6,582 nucleotides of DNA. Origin: Spirochaetales bacterium. Its GTDB lineage: Bacteria > Spirochaetota > Spirochaetia > ARS1246. The position numbers were made by a program, and so were the translations under genes. Under the pieces are notes generated by a model. That model was not told the DNA's origin. It ran no database searches and was given only the letters and a program-made list of their open reading frames with translations. Numbering within the stretch: the first letter of the stretch is position 1; every line of letters begins with the position of its first letter. Shown piece by piece: positions 5,431-6,582 of this stretch. The stretch covers positions 1 through 6,582 of the forward strand of contig JAFGHN010000036.1 in assembly GCA_016930115.1 (NCBI GenBank). Reading direction: 5' to 3'.

Positions 5431-6510
5431 ATGAACATCGGTCTGGTGGGCCTGCCCAAGTCAGGCAAAACAACCATATTCAACGCTCTTTCCGGGGAGA
5501 CCGCGGAAGTATCTGCGTACCAGTCCGGCAAACCGGAGCCGAACAGGGCGATGGTCCAGGTGGACGATGGCCGTGTCGATAAGCTTGCAGCCATGTACAA
5601 CCCCAGGAAAACGGTGTACGCGCAGCTCGAGCTTGTCGATTTCGCCGGCTTGTCCGCCGGGGCGGAGCGCGGCGGGCTTTTTTCCGGGGAAGCTTTTGCC
5701 GCGTTGAAAAGCTGCGACGCCTTGGCGCTGGTCCTCCGCAATTTCGACAGCGATGAAGTCACCGCGCAGCATGGTGGCCCGCGTCCGGCGGAGGAGCTGT
5801 TGACCCTTACGGAGGAGTTCCTCCTTGCCGACCAGATGCTTCTTGAGCGCCGCCTTGAACGCGTGCGGGATGATCTTAAAAAAGGCAAACGCAACGGCGA
5901 ACTGACGACGGAGGAGCGGCTCTTGTCTCTGCTTCTGGAACGAGTTGAAGCCGGAGAGGCCGTGCGGGACATCGATCTGAATCCCCATCAGTTGAAACAG
6001 ATAAGCGGTTATAGCTTTCTCACGGCGAAACCCGTTTTTGCCGTGCTCAATTCAGGGGAAGAGCAGTATGGGAAATCTCATTCCGTGGTTGAGACGATCG
6101 AGAAGAGCTGCCCGGTTGTCGAGTTCGCCGGTAAATTTGAAATGGAGCTCGCGGTCTTGGAGCCGGAAGAGTCCGCCGAGTTCATGGATGAGCTTGGGAT
6201 TTCCCAGTCGGCCAAGGAGAGACTGACGGGATTTGCCTACTCACTGCTCGGCTATTCGAGTTTCTTTACGGTTGGCGCGGATGAAGTGAGAGCCTGGACC
6301 ATCCGAAGGGGGGCCTCGGCCGTGGAGGCCGCGGGCGTCATCCATTCGGATCTGGCCAGAGGATTCATCAGAGCCGAGTGTTTCTCATATCAAGACCTGG
6401 AGACACATGGCGACGAGAGGGAGTTGAAGAACAAGGGCCTCGTCCGTCTGGAAGGCAAAGAGTATCAGGTTAGAGACGGGGACATCCTCAATATACGGTT
6501 CAGCGTGTAA
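5431..6510 (+). CDS. Divergent YchF/OLA1-family P-loop NTPase with C-terminal TGS (DUF933) domain
   Basis: A 359-residue cytosolic NTPase, nearly the same length as E. coli YchF (363). The P-loop is GLPKSGKT (7-14), switch II is DFAG (70-73), and the base-recognition motif is N207-S-G-E210, the NxxE form that in this family favours ATP over GTP. Residues about 123-165 form the charged coiled-coil insert. The C-terminal TGS domain (about 274-359) aligns well with YchF: VRAWTIRRGA, IHSDLARGFIRAE and EGKEYQVRDGDILN. It departs from typical YchF in three places: P-loop PNVGKS is PKSGKT, the switch stretch KGEGLGNQF is RGGLFSGEAF, and the position of catalytic E. coli His114 aligns with Ala112, with a His two residues later. 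YchF proteins bind ribosomes and affect stress responses, but this may be a specialised paralogue. It starts 47 bases after the permease, same strand, with a weak ribosome site; it may be the last gene of the operon. Confidence 0.9.
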   Translation: MNIGLVGLPKSGKTTIFNALSGETAEVSAYQSGKPEPNRAMVQVDDGRVDKLAAMYNPRKTVYAQLELVDFAGLSAGAERGGLFSGEAFAALKSCDALALVLRNFDSDEVTAQHGGPRPAEELLTLTEEFLLADQMLLERRLERVRDDLKKGKRNGELTTEERLLSLLLERVEAGEAVRDIDLNPHQLKQISGYSFLTAKPVFAVLNSGEEQYGKSHSVVETIEKSCPVVEFAGKFEMELAVLEPEESAEFMDELGISQSAKERLTGFAYSLLGYSSFFTVGADEVRAWTIRRGASAVEAAGVIHSDLARGFIRAECFSYQDLETHGDERELKNKGLVRLEGKEYQVRDGDILNIRFSV

Positions 6511-6521
6511 GAAGAGCTGTC

Positions 6522-6582
6522 CTATACTTCGTAGGCCTGCCAGGCGCCGATGCAGCCATGGCCGCGCCTGACGTGGAGCAGG
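6522..6582 (-). CDS. Possible C-terminal fragment of an unknown minus-strand gene (runs off right edge)
   Basis: The minus strand stays open from the right edge for 19 codons and ends with TAG at 6524-6522, reading LLHVRRGHGCIGAWQAYEV. The composition (Trp, Cys, Gly, Tyr, ending WQAYEV) looks like a plausible protein tail rather than a random shadow, and it would be convergent with the YchF-like gene, leaving 11 bases between the two stops. The family is not recognised. The stretch also contains an inverted repeat, CAGGCGC (6541-6547) and GCGCCTG (6564-6570), around a GCCATGGC palindrome, but there is no T-run to make a terminator. Only 61 bases are visible, so it may be non-coding. Confidence 0.3.
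   Translation of the reverse strand, partial: LLHVRRGHGCIGAWQAYEV

Noticed and set aside
5253..5988. Minus-strand open frames opposite the YchF-like gene, one Ser/Arg-rich (5253-5972) and one at 5461-5988.
   Set aside because: Low-complexity antisense translations of a well-identified gene; no start signals or domain content.
6541..6570. CAGGCGC/GCGCCTG inverted repeat as a terminator for the YchF-like gene.
   Set aside because: There is no T-run after it on either strand, the loop is 16 bases, and it falls inside a possible convergent coding end.

Overview
The window is bacterial DNA with mid-range GC, densely coding, and holds two gene groups that diverge from a short shared regulatory region at about 2328-2493. 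No mobile element, RNA gene or CRISPR array was seen. The organism cannot be named from this sequence. The mix of a sugar-lactonase and hydroxyacid dehydrogenase group, excisionase-type HTH-EIIA and EIIA-CBS proteins, and a divergent second-type YchF would suit an environmental bacterium of the PVC group or a related uncultured phylum, but that is a guess.

The left half reads on the minus strand, in order: a seven-bladed beta-propeller lactonase of the 6-phosphogluconolactonase family (1314-2327), a D-isomer-specific 2-hydroxyacid dehydrogenase with an intact R/E/H catalytic triad (195-1163), and the first 17 codons of a probable HpcH/HpaI-type aldolase that runs off the left edge (1-53). Together they look like part of a sugar-acid catabolic pathway: lactone opening, 2-keto-3-deoxy-acid cleavage, and reduction or oxidation of a hydroxy or keto acid. 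The gaps between these genes (about 140-150 bases each) hold inverted repeats, a cluster of GATACC/GGTATC hexamers and one sigma-54-like motif.

The right half reads on the plus strand as a tight cluster: an excisionase-like HTH fused to a PTS EIIA domain (2494-3171), a PTS EIIA domain fused to two CBS domains (3174-4115), an ArsB/NhaD/P-protein-type ion permease (4112-5383, TTG start overlapping the previous stop), and a divergent YchF/OLA1-like P-loop NTPase (5431-6510). The first three are separated by +2 and -4 bases, so they are probably co-translated. A good sigma-70-type promoter (2448-2476) lies just before the first gene, preceded by three GACAA repeats spaced exactly 10 bases apart.

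The most interesting reading is that the plus-strand cluster is a PTS-linked control module for an ion transporter with no sugar-transport EIIB or EIIC in view. The DNA-binding EIIA keeps all the expected phospho-site residues. The EIIA-CBS protein has lost the second active-site histidine and may be a sensor or gate for the permease that combines PTS state with nucleotide binding. A likely C-terminal fragment of another minus-strand gene is seen at the right edge (6522-6582).
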